NCBI RefSeq assembly: GCF_900095385.1 | Contig: NZ_FMID01000046.1 | Location: forward strand, 1 to 64,000 | From: Methanoculleus chikugoensis | GTDB taxonomy: Archaea; Halobacteriota; Methanomicrobia; Methanomicrobiales; Methanoculleaceae | Length of the DNA: 64,000 nt | Reading direction: 5' to 3' | In this document: positions 39,489-48,980 of the stretch, in pieces | Numbering within the stretch: position 1 is the stretch's first letter | Layout of the letters: every line of letters begins with the position of its first letter | Made by a program: the position numbers and the translations under genes | The notes under the pieces: model-generated | What the model was told of the DNA's origin: nothing | Database searches by the model: none | What the model saw: the letters and a program-made list of their open reading frames with translations, nothing else

Positions 39489-41404
39489 CGGAGCATGAGG
39501 AAGGTTCGTCCTGCCCCCGCTGCCGGGTCGGGGCCTCTCACGGGCAGGTCGTCGGCCGCCGGGAGATCGCGGTCTTCGGGGTCTCGGGCGTCCTCCTCCT
39601 CGCGGGGGTGCTCGTCGAGTACTTCACCCCGTACCCCTTCGCCGGGACGGCCCTGCTGCTCGCCGCCGCGGTCATATCCGGCTACGATGTCCTGAAAGCC
39701 GGATTCTTCGCCCTCATCCGGCTCCGGTTCAGCATCGCCGTGCTCATATCCATCGCGGCGGCAGGAGCGTTCCTGACCGGAAACCCCGCCGAGGGGGCGA
39801 CCGTGCTCTATCTCTACGCCGTCGCCGAGTTCCTGGAGGAGTACGCGGCCGGCAGGGCCGAACGCTCGATAACCTCGCTCCTCGACCTCGCGCCGCAGAC
39901 CGCCCGGGTCAGGCGGGACGGCGGCGAGACGATCGTCACCGTCGGGGAGATCGCGATCGTAAGACCGGGCGACACCGTTCCGCTCGACGGCATCGTCGTT
40001 GCCGGCACCTCGTCGGTCGACCAGGCGGCGATCACCGGGGAGAGCGTCCCGGTGGCAAAGGAGGTCGGGGACGGCGTCTACGCCGGGACACGGAATCTCG
40101 ACGGATACCTCGAAGTCCGGGTGACGAAACCGGAAAAAGAGAGCACGATAGCCCGGGTCGCCGCCCTGGTCGCGGAGGCCCAGGCCCACACCTCTCCCAC
40201 CGAAGCGTTCATCGAGCGGTTCTCCCGCTACTACACGCCGGCGGTCATCCTCCTTGCCGGCCTCCTCGTCGTCGTGCCGCCGCTCGCCTTCAGCGTCCCG
40301 TTCCTCGAAGCGTTCTACCGGGCGCTGATCCTGCTCGTCATCGCCTGCCCCTGTGCGCTCGCGATCTCCACCCCGGTCTCGATGGTCTCGGGGATCACGA
40401 CCGCGGCGCATAACGGCGTCCTGATCAAGGGCAGGGACTCGCTCGAGGCCGTGGGGCTTGCCCAGGTGGTCGTCTTCGACAAGACCGGGACGCTCACGAC
40501 CGGGAGGCTCGAGGTGGACGACGTGGTAGGGTTCGGGGTCCCGGAGGCGGAGGTTCTCGCCGTTGCCGCGTCGCTCGAGTCGCGCTCCGGCCACCCGATC
40601 GCGGAGGCGATCCGGCGGCGGGCAGAGGAGGAGGGCGCTGTCCTGCGGGACGTCGAGGAGTTCGTCTCGATCGCCGGGAGAGGGGTCCAGGGACAGATCG
40701 GCGGTGCGGCCTACACCCTCGGGAACGTTGCGCTCTTCGCCGACAGCGACGACCGGGCATGGCGGGCGGCGTACGACCGGCTGGAGAGCGAAGGGAAGAC
40801 CGTCGTCCTCGCCGGCACCGCCTCAGGGGTGATCGGGCTGATCGCTCTCTCGGACGTGGTGAAGAAGGATGCGGAAAATACGGTTGCCGCTCTTCAGGCG
40901 CGGGGCATCAGGACGGTGATGCTCACCGGGGACAACGAGCGTGTCGGTGAGGCGGTGGCCCGCCGCATCGGGATCGACGAGTGCCATGCCGGGCTTCTCC
41001 CCGAGGACAAGGTGACGATGGTCGAGCGGCTGATGGACCGTTACGGGCTCGTGGTGATGGTCGGCGACGGCGTGAACGACGCGCCGGCGCTTGCACGGGC
41101 GAACGTCGGGGTCGCGATGGGGGCGATAGGCTCAGACGTCGCGATCGAGGCGGCCGATATCGTCGTGATGGAGGACGACATTTCGAGGGTCGCCTACCTT
41201 GTCGCCCTCTCTGAGAAGACGGTCTCGGTCGTCCGGCAAAACGTCATAGCGGCGCTCGTGGTGAAACTCGGCATCGCCGGACTCGCGGTCTTCGGGCTGG
41301 TCACCCTCTGGATGGCGGTGGCGTTCGGGGACATGGGGCTCTCGCTTGCGGTCATCGCAAACGCCCTCAGGATAGGCCGGCCGGATACCGGCAATCCTCC
41401 ATGA
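39485..41404 (+). CDS. P1B-type heavy-metal ATPase, CPC motif (Zn/Cd/Pb type likely)
   Basis: A 639-residue metal-exporting P-type ATPase. It has the transmembrane motif VIACPCALAIS, phosphorylation site FDKTGTLT, actuator ITGESVP, the HP motif (GHPIAEAI), LTGDNE and GDGVNDAPAL. The last helix AFGDMGLSLAVIANALR carries the Asp and NALR pattern of Zn2+/Cd2+/Pb2+ pumps rather than copper pumps. The N-terminus has only a short CPRC metal site and no HMA domain. GTG 39485 was chosen: GGAGG is six bases upstream, while the frame further up is arginine-rich and unconvincing. It lies in a sensor/metal region with a second ATPase at 45 kb. Confidence 0.92.
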   Translation: MTEHEEGSSCPRCRVGASHGQVVGRREIAVFGVSGVLLLAGVLVEYFTPYPFAGTALLLAAAVISGYDVLKAGFFALIRLRFSIAVLISIAAAGAFLTGNPAEGATVLYLYAVAEFLEEYAAGRAERSITSLLDLAPQTARVRRDGGETIVTVGEIAIVRPGDTVPLDGIVVAGTSSVDQAAITGESVPVAKEVGDGVYAGTRNLDGYLEVRVTKPEKESTIARVAALVAEAQAHTSPTEAFIERFSRYYTPAVILLAGLLVVVPPLAFSVPFLEAFYRALILLVIACPCALAISTPVSMVSGITTAAHNGVLIKGRDSLEAVGLAQVVVFDKTGTLTTGRLEVDDVVGFGVPEAEVLAVAASLESRSGHPIAEAIRRRAEEEGAVLRDVEEFVSIAGRGVQGQIGGAAYTLGNVALFADSDDRAWRAAYDRLESEGKTVVLAGTASGVIGLIALSDVVKKDAENTVAALQARGIRTVMLTGDNERVGEAVARRIGIDECHAGLLPEDKVTMVERLMDRYGLVVMVGDGVNDAPALARANVGVAMGAIGSDVAIEAADIVVMEDDISRVAYLVALSEKTVSVVRQNVIAALVVKLGIAGLAVFGLVTLWMAVAFGDMGLSLAVIANALRIGRPDTGNPP

Positions 41405-41443
41405 AACTGCGGAGGACGGGTGCCGGGAAAAAAGGAAGTGGAT

Positions 41444-42310
41444 CTATTCAAAGAGAACAGTCTTCTCCGGCGTCCACGCCGGGTCGATGAACGAGAGAAG
41501 CCTCGTCGTCGAGTCAGCGGCGTTCCGGGTCTCTTTCACCTGGTCGGGCAGGACATAGGCGGCACTCCCGGCAGGAACCCGTATCGTCTCTCCGTCGGGC
41601 GTGGCGACCTCGATCTCCCCCTCGATGACATAGAGGAGATCGGACGAACCGAGAATCCCGTCATAGCCAAGATATCCGCCCGGGAGGAGTTCGACGCATG
41701 CAAGGCTGTAGCCGACCGGGATCGCCGTCTCGTTCATCAGCACCGGGTTTATGAGGGTGTAGACCGCCACGCCGGATTCGAGGCTCCACTCGATCCCTCC
41801 CCGGGGATCGGCGACGACGAACGGCGCACTGTCCGTCTTCACGTCGACCGCATCAAGCCCGTCCCCCGAGATCTCGATCTCGGGCGTGTAGGCCGGCTGG
41901 CTCACGGTGATGTAGCGGAGATCGGCATCCCCGGCCGAGGCTATCGACTGCAGCACCCCTTCCGGCAGGAGCACGGTCTCTCCCTCGCGGGCGGTCACCG
42001 TCTCGTTATCGCAGCGGATCTCCGCAGCACCATCGAGCACGTAGACGAGTTCCGCCGTCCCGATCAGGCGGTGCGGCGGCGTCGCGTTGCCCGGTGCGAT
42101 GGCGACATATCCCATGCTGTAGTTTGCCCGGATCTGCGGCGTCTCCGCACCGACGATCCCGGCGTAGGTTGCCTGGCCGTCGAATATGGGTATCGGGTCA
42201 ACCGGGGCGATCAGGCTGACACCCGATTCAGCCGGAGGCTCGTCGTCTGCGGCAAGGCATCCGGCGGAGAGGAGGATACAGACAACGAGAAGAGGAGCGA
42301 TTCGATACAT
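41444..42310 (-). CDS. bicupin lipoprotein
   Basis: A 288-residue exported protein. A lipoprotein signal peptide (LLVVCILLSAGC) ends in a lipobox cysteine near residue 18. Two cupin beta-barrels follow: the first around TAELVYVLDGAAEIRCDN (about 85-130), the second around SSDLLYVIEGEIEVATPDGE (about 225-265). Typical cupin metal histidines are scarce: the first barrel has PPHRL, while the second has no HxH. The second barrel is therefore probably not a classical metal site. The frame continues upstream, but ATG 42310 gives the signal peptide. It is convergent with the CPC ATPase and downstream of a PAS kinase on the same strand. Confidence 0.82.
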   Translation of the reverse strand: MYRIAPLLVVCILLSAGCLAADDEPPAESGVSLIAPVDPIPIFDGQATYAGIVGAETPQIRANYSMGYVAIAPGNATPPHRLIGTAELVYVLDGAAEIRCDNETVTAREGETVLLPEGVLQSIASAGDADLRYITVSQPAYTPEIEISGDGLDAVDVKTDSAPFVVADPRGGIEWSLESGVAVYTLINPVLMNETAIPVGYSLACVELLPGGYLGYDGILGSSDLLYVIEGEIEVATPDGETIRVPAGSAAYVLPDQVKETRNAADSTTRLLSFIDPAWTPEKTVLFE

Positions 42311-42372
42311 GGTGAAATGTTTGCGATGGGAGGAATAAACCCGATCGTCCGTAGCGGCATGCACGGGAGCGC

Positions 42373-44787
42373 TCAGGCGGAGGCACCTTCCCCGCGTCCG
42401 GCTTTCCTGAGGGTGAACCGGAACGCCGCACCCTGCTCCGGATGCCCCCTGACCCGGTCTTCGACCCAGATCCTGCCGCCGTAGCGCGCGACAAGCATCC
42501 GGCAGATCGAGAGGCCGAGCCCCTGGCTCCCCCGCCTGCCGCCCTCCCGCTCGAACCGGAAGAAGATCGCCTCCTTCAGATCGTCCGAAACCCCGGGACC
42601 GGTGTCGGCAACGGTGACGACGACGGTCTCTTCGTCCAGATCATCGACCGCCACCGTGACCTCGACACCCGGCCCGCCGTGCTTTGCGGCGTTGCCGATA
42701 AGGTTCGTGAAGATCTCGGGGAGGAGGTCGTCGGCGAAGACCTCCATGGGCTGCCCGGAATACCGGATGCAGAGGTCGGGGAAGTGGGCGATCTCTCCCC
42801 GGATCACGTCGTAGAGGTTCTGCCGCGCAAGGCCGTCCCGGCCCTCCTGGATCTTTCTGAGGGTGGCGACGTTTGCGGTGATCTCGATGCTCTTCCTGAT
42901 CCCGTCCTTCAGTTTCCGGGCGTGCCGGGCCGGCTCCCCCTCGAGCTCATCGATGAGGAGGTCGGCGTAGATGTTTGCGACGTTATCCGCGTTCCGGATA
43001 TCGTGAGTGAGGATGTCGAGGTAGAGGTTCGCCTCCCGGTTTGCCGCTTCGAGCCTCCGGTAGAGCATTCCCCGCACGATGCCGGCCCCAATCTCGCGGC
43101 CGACGGCTTCGAGGAGCGCACGCTCGTCGTGAGAGAAGAATCCCCGCTCCCTGGTTCCGATGAGGAGCGCCCCGACGACGTCCGACTCGACGACGAGCGG
43201 GATGCAGGCGAGTGCGGCAAACCCGAGTTCCCGGAGAAGGCGGGATCCCGGGGCGTTCGGGCCCCGGTCCTGTTCAAGGTAACACGGAAGGCCGGGAGCT
43301 ATGGAATCGGCAAACGATCTTCCAAAAACGGTCTCTGCCAGTTCCAGGCATGCATCCGGCATGTTTCGCCGGCACTGGAGAGCGGCCTCTTTCCGCCCGG
43401 AATCGAGGCGGTAGACTGCGCCGCCGTCGTAGCCGAGGAGATCGAGTGTCTGGCTGAGCGCCGTCTCCAGCAGTTCTCCCGGCAGATGGGTCGAAGCGGA
43501 TGTCCCGATGATCCGGTTAAGCAGAAGGAGATGCCGATTCCTCGCCTGCAGCTGCTCCTCCGCCTGTTTCCGGTGGCCGATGTCCCGCATGACGACCTGA
43601 ACCGCAGGCTGCCCCTCAAAGATCGTCCGTGCCCCCCTTCCCTCGATGGGAACCGTCGTCCCGTCGAGCCTGACGACCAGGAGTTCGACAAGCGGCGTCT
43701 CCACGCCCTGGAGATCCCGCACGGCGAAGGCCTCGATAAGATCCCGGGTATCCGGGTGGACGATATCGAGGATCGCCATCCCGATCACCTCTTTCGGGCG
43801 TGAAGCCCCGAACAATTTCAGGCCGGCGGGGTTGATGAAGATGATCCTCCCGTCGCGGTGGATCAGGGTCGCCTCGGCGGAGAGTTCGACGAGAGATCGG
43901 TATTTCTCCTCGCTCTCGCGGAGTTTTGCCTCCATCCGCTTCAAGGGGGTGATGTCCTGGACGCCGGCAAGGAATCCGCGGCAGGTGCCGCCGGTGTCGA
44001 TGATGGGAGTGGTCGCTATCAGTGTATGGATACGGCCGCCGCCTTTTCGAACCAGTTCAAACTCGAAGACCTCGCGCATGTTCCGGCCAAGGCTCTGCAG
44101 GTGTTCCCTCACCTCTCCGGCATCGTTCTCATCGACGAACGCATAGACCGGCGCTCCAATGACCCCGGCGATCGAATAGCCGATGATGTCGGCCATCTTC
44201 TGGTTGGCAAAGACCACGATGCCCTCTCTGTCGATCAGTGCGATGCCCTCGTTGAGGTTCTCGACGAGGAACCGGTACCGGTCTTCGCTCTCCCGCAGTA
44301 TCGCCTCGATCCGCCTCCTCTTTGCGGTATCCATACCCCTTCCAGGGCCGTCGACCCGGAAGGCACGGGCTTCGGAGACCGGGACGGTCCCGGGGCCGGA
44401 GGTGTCGGGAGAGAGGCGGACGAGTCGGCTGCCGCGAAGCGGGCCTTCATGAACGGCCCGGCACGAGCAGCGGAACCGTCCTTCGCCGCCGTCGGGCAAC
44501 CGCATTACACACACGAGCTCGGCAGCCGAAGCGCGGCCGGAGAGAAACGCAGCGACCTCGGATCTGCCCGACTCCCCGCAGATGCGGGGTATCAGGGCCT
44601 GGTGAGCGAAGCGATCCGGGTCGGTTCCGTCGGGCACGTCACGCGTGATGCCGAGCAGGTGCCGCAGGTGCTTGTTGATGCAGGCCACCTGGTTGTCCGG
44701 GCCGATAATAAGCAGCCCCTCGTCGAACGCATCCAGGATGCCGGAGAGCTCGAGGATATCGTCATGTGCAGGTGTGCATTCATACAT
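42373..44787 (-). CDS. PAS-PAS-PAS-GAF sensor histidine kinase
   Basis: An 804-residue soluble kinase. Domains in order: PAS (about 10-115), PAS (about 165-285), PAS (about 290-410), GAF (about 425-580), H-box YLDILTHDIRNADNVANIY (about 594-612) and a complete HATPase domain (LIGNAAKHGGPG, VADTGPGVSDD, GSQGLGLSICRMLV). THDIRN is another typical methanogen H-box. AGGAAGGTGATC precedes the ATG, and a CATTTTATCAG box lies about 55 bases upstream. The cupin lipoprotein gene starts 62 bases after its stop on the same strand. It sits between two metal ATPases, so a metal or redox signal is possible but not shown. Confidence 0.92.
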   Translation of the reverse strand: MYECTPAHDDILELSGILDAFDEGLLIIGPDNQVACINKHLRHLLGITRDVPDGTDPDRFAHQALIPRICGESGRSEVAAFLSGRASAAELVCVMRLPDGGEGRFRCSCRAVHEGPLRGSRLVRLSPDTSGPGTVPVSEARAFRVDGPGRGMDTAKRRRIEAILRESEDRYRFLVENLNEGIALIDREGIVVFANQKMADIIGYSIAGVIGAPVYAFVDENDAGEVREHLQSLGRNMREVFEFELVRKGGGRIHTLIATTPIIDTGGTCRGFLAGVQDITPLKRMEAKLRESEEKYRSLVELSAEATLIHRDGRIIFINPAGLKLFGASRPKEVIGMAILDIVHPDTRDLIEAFAVRDLQGVETPLVELLVVRLDGTTVPIEGRGARTIFEGQPAVQVVMRDIGHRKQAEEQLQARNRHLLLLNRIIGTSASTHLPGELLETALSQTLDLLGYDGGAVYRLDSGRKEAALQCRRNMPDACLELAETVFGRSFADSIAPGLPCYLEQDRGPNAPGSRLLRELGFAALACIPLVVESDVVGALLIGTRERGFFSHDERALLEAVGREIGAGIVRGMLYRRLEAANREANLYLDILTHDIRNADNVANIYADLLIDELEGEPARHARKLKDGIRKSIEITANVATLRKIQEGRDGLARQNLYDVIRGEIAHFPDLCIRYSGQPMEVFADDLLPEIFTNLIGNAAKHGGPGVEVTVAVDDLDEETVVVTVADTGPGVSDDLKEAIFFRFEREGGRRGSQGLGLSICRMLVARYGGRIWVEDRVRGHPEQGAAFRFTLRKAGRGEGASA

Positions 44788-44954
44788 CGGCCGGGATCAC
44801 CTTCCTTTACTCTCGGAGGAGTTTCATCCCCATGGGCTGATAAAATGTTCCCGCACACTCCTAACGGATCCGGCAAAAATTCAGAAGAATTCTGACGATC
44901 CTATCGGTCCTGCGGGCAAGTTCATCCGAGCACAGGCATTATGCTGTTTCCCAG

Positions 44955-44967
44955 AAGGTATAAATCT
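44955..44967 (+). promoter_or_regulatory. TATA box upstream of the CPH-type ATPase
   Basis: AAGGTATAAATCT is the best TATA sequence in the gap 44788-45113. It would give a leader of over 100 bases before the ATPase, long enough for the two short cysteine-containing reading frames at 45014-45052 and 45083-45154 and a CACCCG-N6-CGGGTG stem at 45076-45093. Confidence 0.5.
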
Positions 44968-45082
44968 GTTCATTTTCACCGGCGGATATCCGGCACCCAG
45001 AAGAAGGCAACCACATGTCCCGATGCTCTCAGGCCTGTGCGCGACCGATATAATTACATCCTGCAAGAACGGCATCACCCGC

Positions 45083-45154
45083 ATGAACGGGTGCGCGCGC
45101 GGAGCCGGCACACATGACGGGACCGCCGAGGAGAAGCGGACGGGGAGGGTATGA
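45083..45154 (+). CDS. possible 23-residue leader peptide before the CPH-type ATPase
   Basis: ATG 45083 opens [18 protein letters not shown]..., ending in a TGA one base before GTG 45156, an alternative start of the ATPase with GGAGG seven bases upstream. The start codon lies in the loop of a 6-bp stem. A still shorter frame (MSRCSQACARPI, 45014-45052) lies upstream. These short frames may be chance in GC-rich DNA. Confidence 0.2.
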   Translation: MNGCARGAGTHDGTAEEKRTGRV

Positions 45155-47192
45155 GGTGGGCCACGACCACGATGAGGGCGGACGACGGTACGAGACGCAT
45201 CGAACAAAAGCCGCCGGGCAGAAGCCGCCGGAGACCCACCGGCCCGGCCATGGCACGCACCGCCACGCCCTCGATGACTTCCGGCGACGGTTCATCGTCT
45301 CGACGATACTGACGATTCCAATCCTTCTCCTCTCGGAGCCGGTTCAGGAACTTCTCGGGATCGCCATCCGGTTCCCGGGCTCGGACTATCTCCTCCTCGC
45401 TCTTGCGACCGCAGTCTACCTCTACGGCGGGTGGCCGTTTCTCACCGGCATCGTAAGCGAACTGCGGGCACGGATGCCCGGGATGATGACGCTCATCGCC
45501 GTCGCGATCACCGTCGCCTATGTATACAGTTCGGCGGTCGTCCTCGGCATCGTCGGCGAGGAGGGATTCTTCTGGGAACTCGCCACCCTGATCGACATCA
45601 TGCTCCTCGGGCACTGGGTGGAGATGCGCTCGGTTCTCGGGGCGTCGCGGGCGCTCGAGGAACTCGTCCGGGTCATGCCCTCGGAGGCGCACCTTCTCCG
45701 GGACGGGGGAACGGACGACGTGCCTGTCGACCGGCTCGAACCGGGCGACCGGGTTCTCGTCCGGCCCGGAGAGAAGGTGCCGGTGGACGGCACGGTGATC
45801 GAGGGGGCGACGAGCGTCAACGAGGCGATGCTCACCGGGGAGTCGCGCCCGGTGGAGAAGCGCCCGGGTGATGCGGTCATCGGCGGGGCGGTCATCGGCG
45901 AGGGTTCGGTCGTCGTCGAGGTCGAAAAGACGGGTGCGGAGACCTACCTCGCACAGGTGATCGACCTCGTGCGAAAGGCGCAGGAGAGCAGGTCGCGGAC
46001 GCAGGATCTCGCCGACCGGGCGGCGTTCCTCCTGGTGGCGATCGCCCTCTCGGTCGGCGCGGTGACGTTCGCGGCATGGCTCGCCCTCGGAGAGGGGGCC
46101 GGGTTTGCGGTGGAGCGGGCCGCGACCGTGATGGTCATCGCCTGTCCACACGCGCTCGGCCTCGCCGTCCCGCTCGTGATCGCGGTCTCGACGGCGCTTG
46201 CCGCCAAGTCGGGGTTCCTGATCCGGGACCGGAGCGCGTTCGAGCGGGCAAAGGATCTCACGGCGGTCGTCTTCGACAAGACCGGCACCCTGACGGAGGG
46301 ACGGTTCGGGGTCACGGACGTCCTCGCCTTCGGCGGTGCGGAGGAGGAGGACGTGATCGGGACGACGGCGTCGGTCGAAGCGCACTCCGAGCACCCGATA
46401 GCCCGGGGCATCGTCCGGAGCGCGGAGGAACGGCGACTTGCTCTGCTCCCGGTAGAAGGGTTCCGGGCGATCCCGGGGGTCGGCGTCGAGGGGAAGGTCG
46501 GCGGCCGAACCGTCCGGGTGGTCGGTCCGGGTTACCTCGCGGAGCAGGGCATCGGTACCGGGGACGGACAGGTTGAGGCGCTCCAGCGACAGGGCAAGAC
46601 CGTCGTCTTCCTGCTCGAGGATAACCGGCTCATGGGAGCGCTCGCGCTCGCCGACATCATCAGACCGGAGTCGGGGGAGGCGATCCGCCGGCTCAAAGAG
46701 ATGGGCGTCCGGTGCATGATGCTGACCGGGGACAACCGCGACGTCGCCGCGTGGGTGGCGGGGGAACTTGATCTTGACGAGTTCTTCGCGGGAGTCCTCC
46801 CCCATGAGAAGGCGGAGAAGATCCGGGAGGTGCAGCGGCGCTACCGGGTGGCGATGGTGGGGGACGGGATCAACGACGCACCCGCGCTTGTCGAGGCCGA
46901 TGTGGGCATCGCCATCGGGGCCGGAACCGACGTGGCCGTGGAGAGCGCCGATATCGTGCTCGTGAGAAGCGATCCGCGGGACGCGGCGGCGGTCATCGAC
47001 CTTGCGAAGAAGACCTACCGGAAGATGCTCGAGAACCTTCTCTGGGCAACGGGCTACAACACCGTCGCCATCCCGCTCGCAGCAGGTGTCCTGATCGGCG
47101 CCGGGATCCTTCTCACGCCGGCGGCAGGGGCGGTGCTGATGAGCGCAAGCACGGTGATCGTCGCGATCAATGCCCGGCTGCTCCGGGTGTAG
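45114..47192 (+). CDS. copB: P1B-type ATPase, CPH motif (CopB-like copper exporter)
   Basis: A 692-residue P-type ATPase. The transmembrane site reads [13 protein letters not shown], the CPH signature of CopB/P1B-3 pumps linked to Cu export. Other motifs are [33 protein letters not shown] and [10 protein letters not shown]. The N-terminus is histidine-rich ([19 protein letters not shown]), as in CopB. Two starts are possible: ATG 45114 with GGAG nine bases upstream, and GTG 45156 with GGAGG seven bases upstream. The ATG is given here, but the GTG would be equally good and would start [13 protein letters not shown] protein gene follows. Confidence 0.92.
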   Translation: MTGPPRRSGRGGYEVGHDHDEGGRRYETHRTKAAGQKPPETHRPGHGTHRHALDDFRRRFIVSTILTIPILLLSEPVQELLGIAIRFPGSDYLLLALATAVYLYGGWPFLTGIVSELRARMPGMMTLIAVAITVAYVYSSAVVLGIVGEEGFFWELATLIDIMLLGHWVEMRSVLGASRALEELVRVMPSEAHLLRDGGTDDVPVDRLEPGDRVLVRPGEKVPVDGTVIEGATSVNEAMLTGESRPVEKRPGDAVIGGAVIGEGSVVVEVEKTGAETYLAQVIDLVRKAQESRSRTQDLADRAAFLLVAIALSVGAVTFAAWLALGEGAGFAVERAATVMVIACPHALGLAVPLVIAVSTALAAKSGFLIRDRSAFERAKDLTAVVFDKTGTLTEGRFGVTDVLAFGGAEEEDVIGTTASVEAHSEHPIARGIVRSAEERRLALLPVEGFRAIPGVGVEGKVGGRTVRVVGPGYLAEQGIGTGDGQVEALQRQGKTVVFLLEDNRLMGALALADIIRPESGEAIRRLKEMGVRCMMLTGDNRDVAAWVAGELDLDEFFAGVLPHEKAEKIREVQRRYRVAMVGDGINDAPALVEADVGIAIGAGTDVAVESADIVLVRSDPRDAAAVIDLAKKTYRKMLENLLWATGYNTVAIPLAAGVLIGAGILLTPAAGAVLMSASTVIVAINARLLRV

Positions 47193-47292
47193 GGGCGGCC
47201 ACTGCACCACTTCCCGGGTGGTTGATTGAACCAGGAAGCTCAATGCGGTCAAATAGGGGAGCAGGGCCAGTATCTACCGGAGGTAGCCAATC

Positions 47293-48135
47293 ATGAAACG
47301 AGATACCGCAATCCAAGTATTCTCCCTCTTCATCGCCCTTGCCGTGGTGGTTCCTGCCGTGCAGGCCGCCCTCACGGTCGATGCCGGGAGCGACCGCACC
47401 GTCCTCGCCGGGGAGCCGGTGACCATCCTCGCTGCCTGCAGCGACACGGAGATCTTCGACGCGATGAACCTCTCGGCCTCCGTCGACTGGAGCACGGAAA
47501 CGACCGAAGCAGAGGTTGTGCAGGACGACAAGCAGAACGGCACCGTCCGGGCAACCCACACCTACCTCGCCGCGGGCACCTATGTGGTCACGGTAATGGT
47601 CGAAGACAACGCCACGGGTACCGTCGCCCGCGACACCCTGAACGTGACCGTGAACCCGCAGACGGCGGAGGTGAAAGTCGTCCCGAAGACCCTGAACCAG
47701 AAGAGCAACGGTGTCATGACCGTCTTTGTCAGCATCGCGGAATGGTTCGGGTTTGCCGGAGCCGACAGCGCGAACACGACGGTATCAGACCCCACTGAGT
47801 TCAGGATCGGGAACGCAACGCCGGAGAAGGTCAACTTCTGTATGAAAGACGGCGGCACGCTCATCCTGAAGTACCGGCACCAGGACCTCGACCTCGCCGC
47901 CGGCGACGGCAACCTGACGGTGACCGGCGGCGCCGTGACGGAGAACGGTAGCGTATCGGTCGCCGGTACCGGGGCCGTCTCCGTGATCAACCCGGGCAAC
48001 GGGAAGGAGGCGAAGTTCGGCAACGGTGACGGGCGTGCCCGGGCCGCGCTGGTGAAGGAGAAGGCGAAGAACCAGAAGGAGTTCCGCGAAGAGCAGCAGA
48101 AGTCCAACGGAAAAGCAAACGGACGGGCGCCGTAA
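47293..48135 (+). CDS. secreted PKD-domain protein
   Basis: A 280-residue exported protein. A signal peptide covers about residues 1-25 (FSLFIALAVVVPAVQA). A PKD-type beta-sandwich follows (about 26-120: DAGSDRTVLAGEPVT, THTYLAAGTYVVTVMVEDN). A second beta-rich part (about 122-240) contains NPGNGKEAKFGNGDGRA, and the C-terminus is a lysine-rich helix (KEKAKNQKEFREEQQKSNGK). There is no C-terminal sorting signal or anchor helix. An AGGTAGCC site lies close to the ATG. PKD domains are usual in archaeal surface proteins. The charged tail might bind anionic polymer, which is a guess. Confidence 0.78.
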   Translation: MKRDTAIQVFSLFIALAVVVPAVQAALTVDAGSDRTVLAGEPVTILAACSDTEIFDAMNLSASVDWSTETTEAEVVQDDKQNGTVRATHTYLAAGTYVVTVMVEDNATGTVARDTLNVTVNPQTAEVKVVPKTLNQKSNGVMTVFVSIAEWFGFAGADSANTTVSDPTEFRIGNATPEKVNFCMKDGGTLILKYRHQDLDLAAGDGNLTVTGGAVTENGSVSVAGTGAVSVINPGNGKEAKFGNGDGRARAALVKEKAKNQKEFREEQQKSNGKANGRAP

Positions 48136-48230
48136 CGGCGCATGTGGGGCGAAAACGCCCCCCATTCCTCCTGTTACTATAAAGGCCCGGATCAATTCTC
48201 TTATCGGTTTTGACGTCGACCGGTACATAC

Positions 48231-48590
48231 ATGGGGCGGTACGCCAGCGGCGACGTCGTCTTAGCCGCCATGTGCATCGGGGGAGGGGGCGCGCGGAAGG
48301 TGCGCCCGGTGGTTGTCGTTTCTTCAGGAGAGACCGGGAGCCTGCTGATCTGCCCGGTATCGAGCAGCCCGTCCACCGACGGAGTCTCGATCCCCCTCTC
48401 GCTCGACGACTTCGCCCGGGGCGGGCTCGACCTCTTCACCGAGAGTTACGCTCTCGCCGCCCACGCCGCCACCATCCGGACGGCGGACGTCGTCGGAAAG
48501 AAGGGCACGCTCCTGCCCGAAACCCTCGGCGCCATCAGGGAGGCCATGCCGGGGGTGCAGGAGAAGAGAGGGCGGGGGCGGCGGCGGTGA
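48231..48590 (+). CDS. MazF/PemK-like protein without visible antitoxin
   Basis: A 119-residue protein with the PemK/MazF layout: GDVVLAAM at the start, GGGARKVRPVVVVSSG (first strands and loop), LLICPVSSS (strand with the conserved Ser/Thr loop) and IRTADVVGKKG late. MazF enzymes cut single-stranded RNA. The usual MazE antitoxin gene is not upstream, where only about 95 bases separate it from the PKD gene, nor downstream. ATG 48231 is preferred to TTG 48210. A CTATAAAGG TATA box lies about 55 bases upstream. It may be a non-toxic MazF homologue or have a distant partner. Confidence 0.7.
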   Translation: MGRYASGDVVLAAMCIGGGGARKVRPVVVVSSGETGSLLICPVSSSPSTDGVSIPLSLDDFARGGLDLFTESYALAAHAATIRTADVVGKKGTLLPETLGAIREAMPGVQEKRGRGRRR

Positions 48591-48816
48591 ATGGGTTTTT
48601 CCCGGGAATGCCGTCCTGTTCATTTGCGCTCCTGGACACGGATTTTCACCCTGAACGCACTTGATGTGAGTTGCGACTGTCGGAACGTGCTACGATTCGT
48701 TACGTGATGGTTCGCAGAACAGGAGTTTGAGAACTCGAAGAGTTTCGAGGCAGGAGTTCGAGAAGGCTGAAAACCTTCATTATGCGACAAACAAAGCGAG
48801 TGGAGCGAGGAAATAT

Positions 48817-48932
48817 CCCGATGCAGTGGACCGTGAGAGTATCGCCGTGGGGGTGGGGACAGGGGAGGGGGGCTCGCCCCCCCCTGAAACCCCTCCCCCA
48901 ATGGCGATATCCACTTGAAATCCGTGCATGGG
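48817..48932 (+). repeat. GC-hairpin intergenic repeat, copy R6 (full length)
   Basis: Left end CCCGATGCAGTGGACCGTG, then AGTATCGCCGTGGGGG, the hairpin of G and C runs (48855-48884), CCCCTCCCCCAATGGCGATATC and the right end CACTTGAAATCCGTGCATGG. The tail (about 48725-48816) holds AACTCGAAGAGTTTCGAG and CAAACAAAGCGAGTGG, which align with tails of R1 and R2 in inverted form. It lies between the convergent mazF-like and PAS-sensor genes. Confidence 0.8.
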
Positions 48933-48980
48933 ACTTGAGACGCCCCAAACCACGACCTATTTCACGTAGCATCCCACCAA

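Noticed and set aside
45075-47252. 725-codon minus-strand frame opposite the CopB-like ATPase
   Set aside because: Entirely antisense to a complete ATPase with all motifs; low-complexity charged composition.
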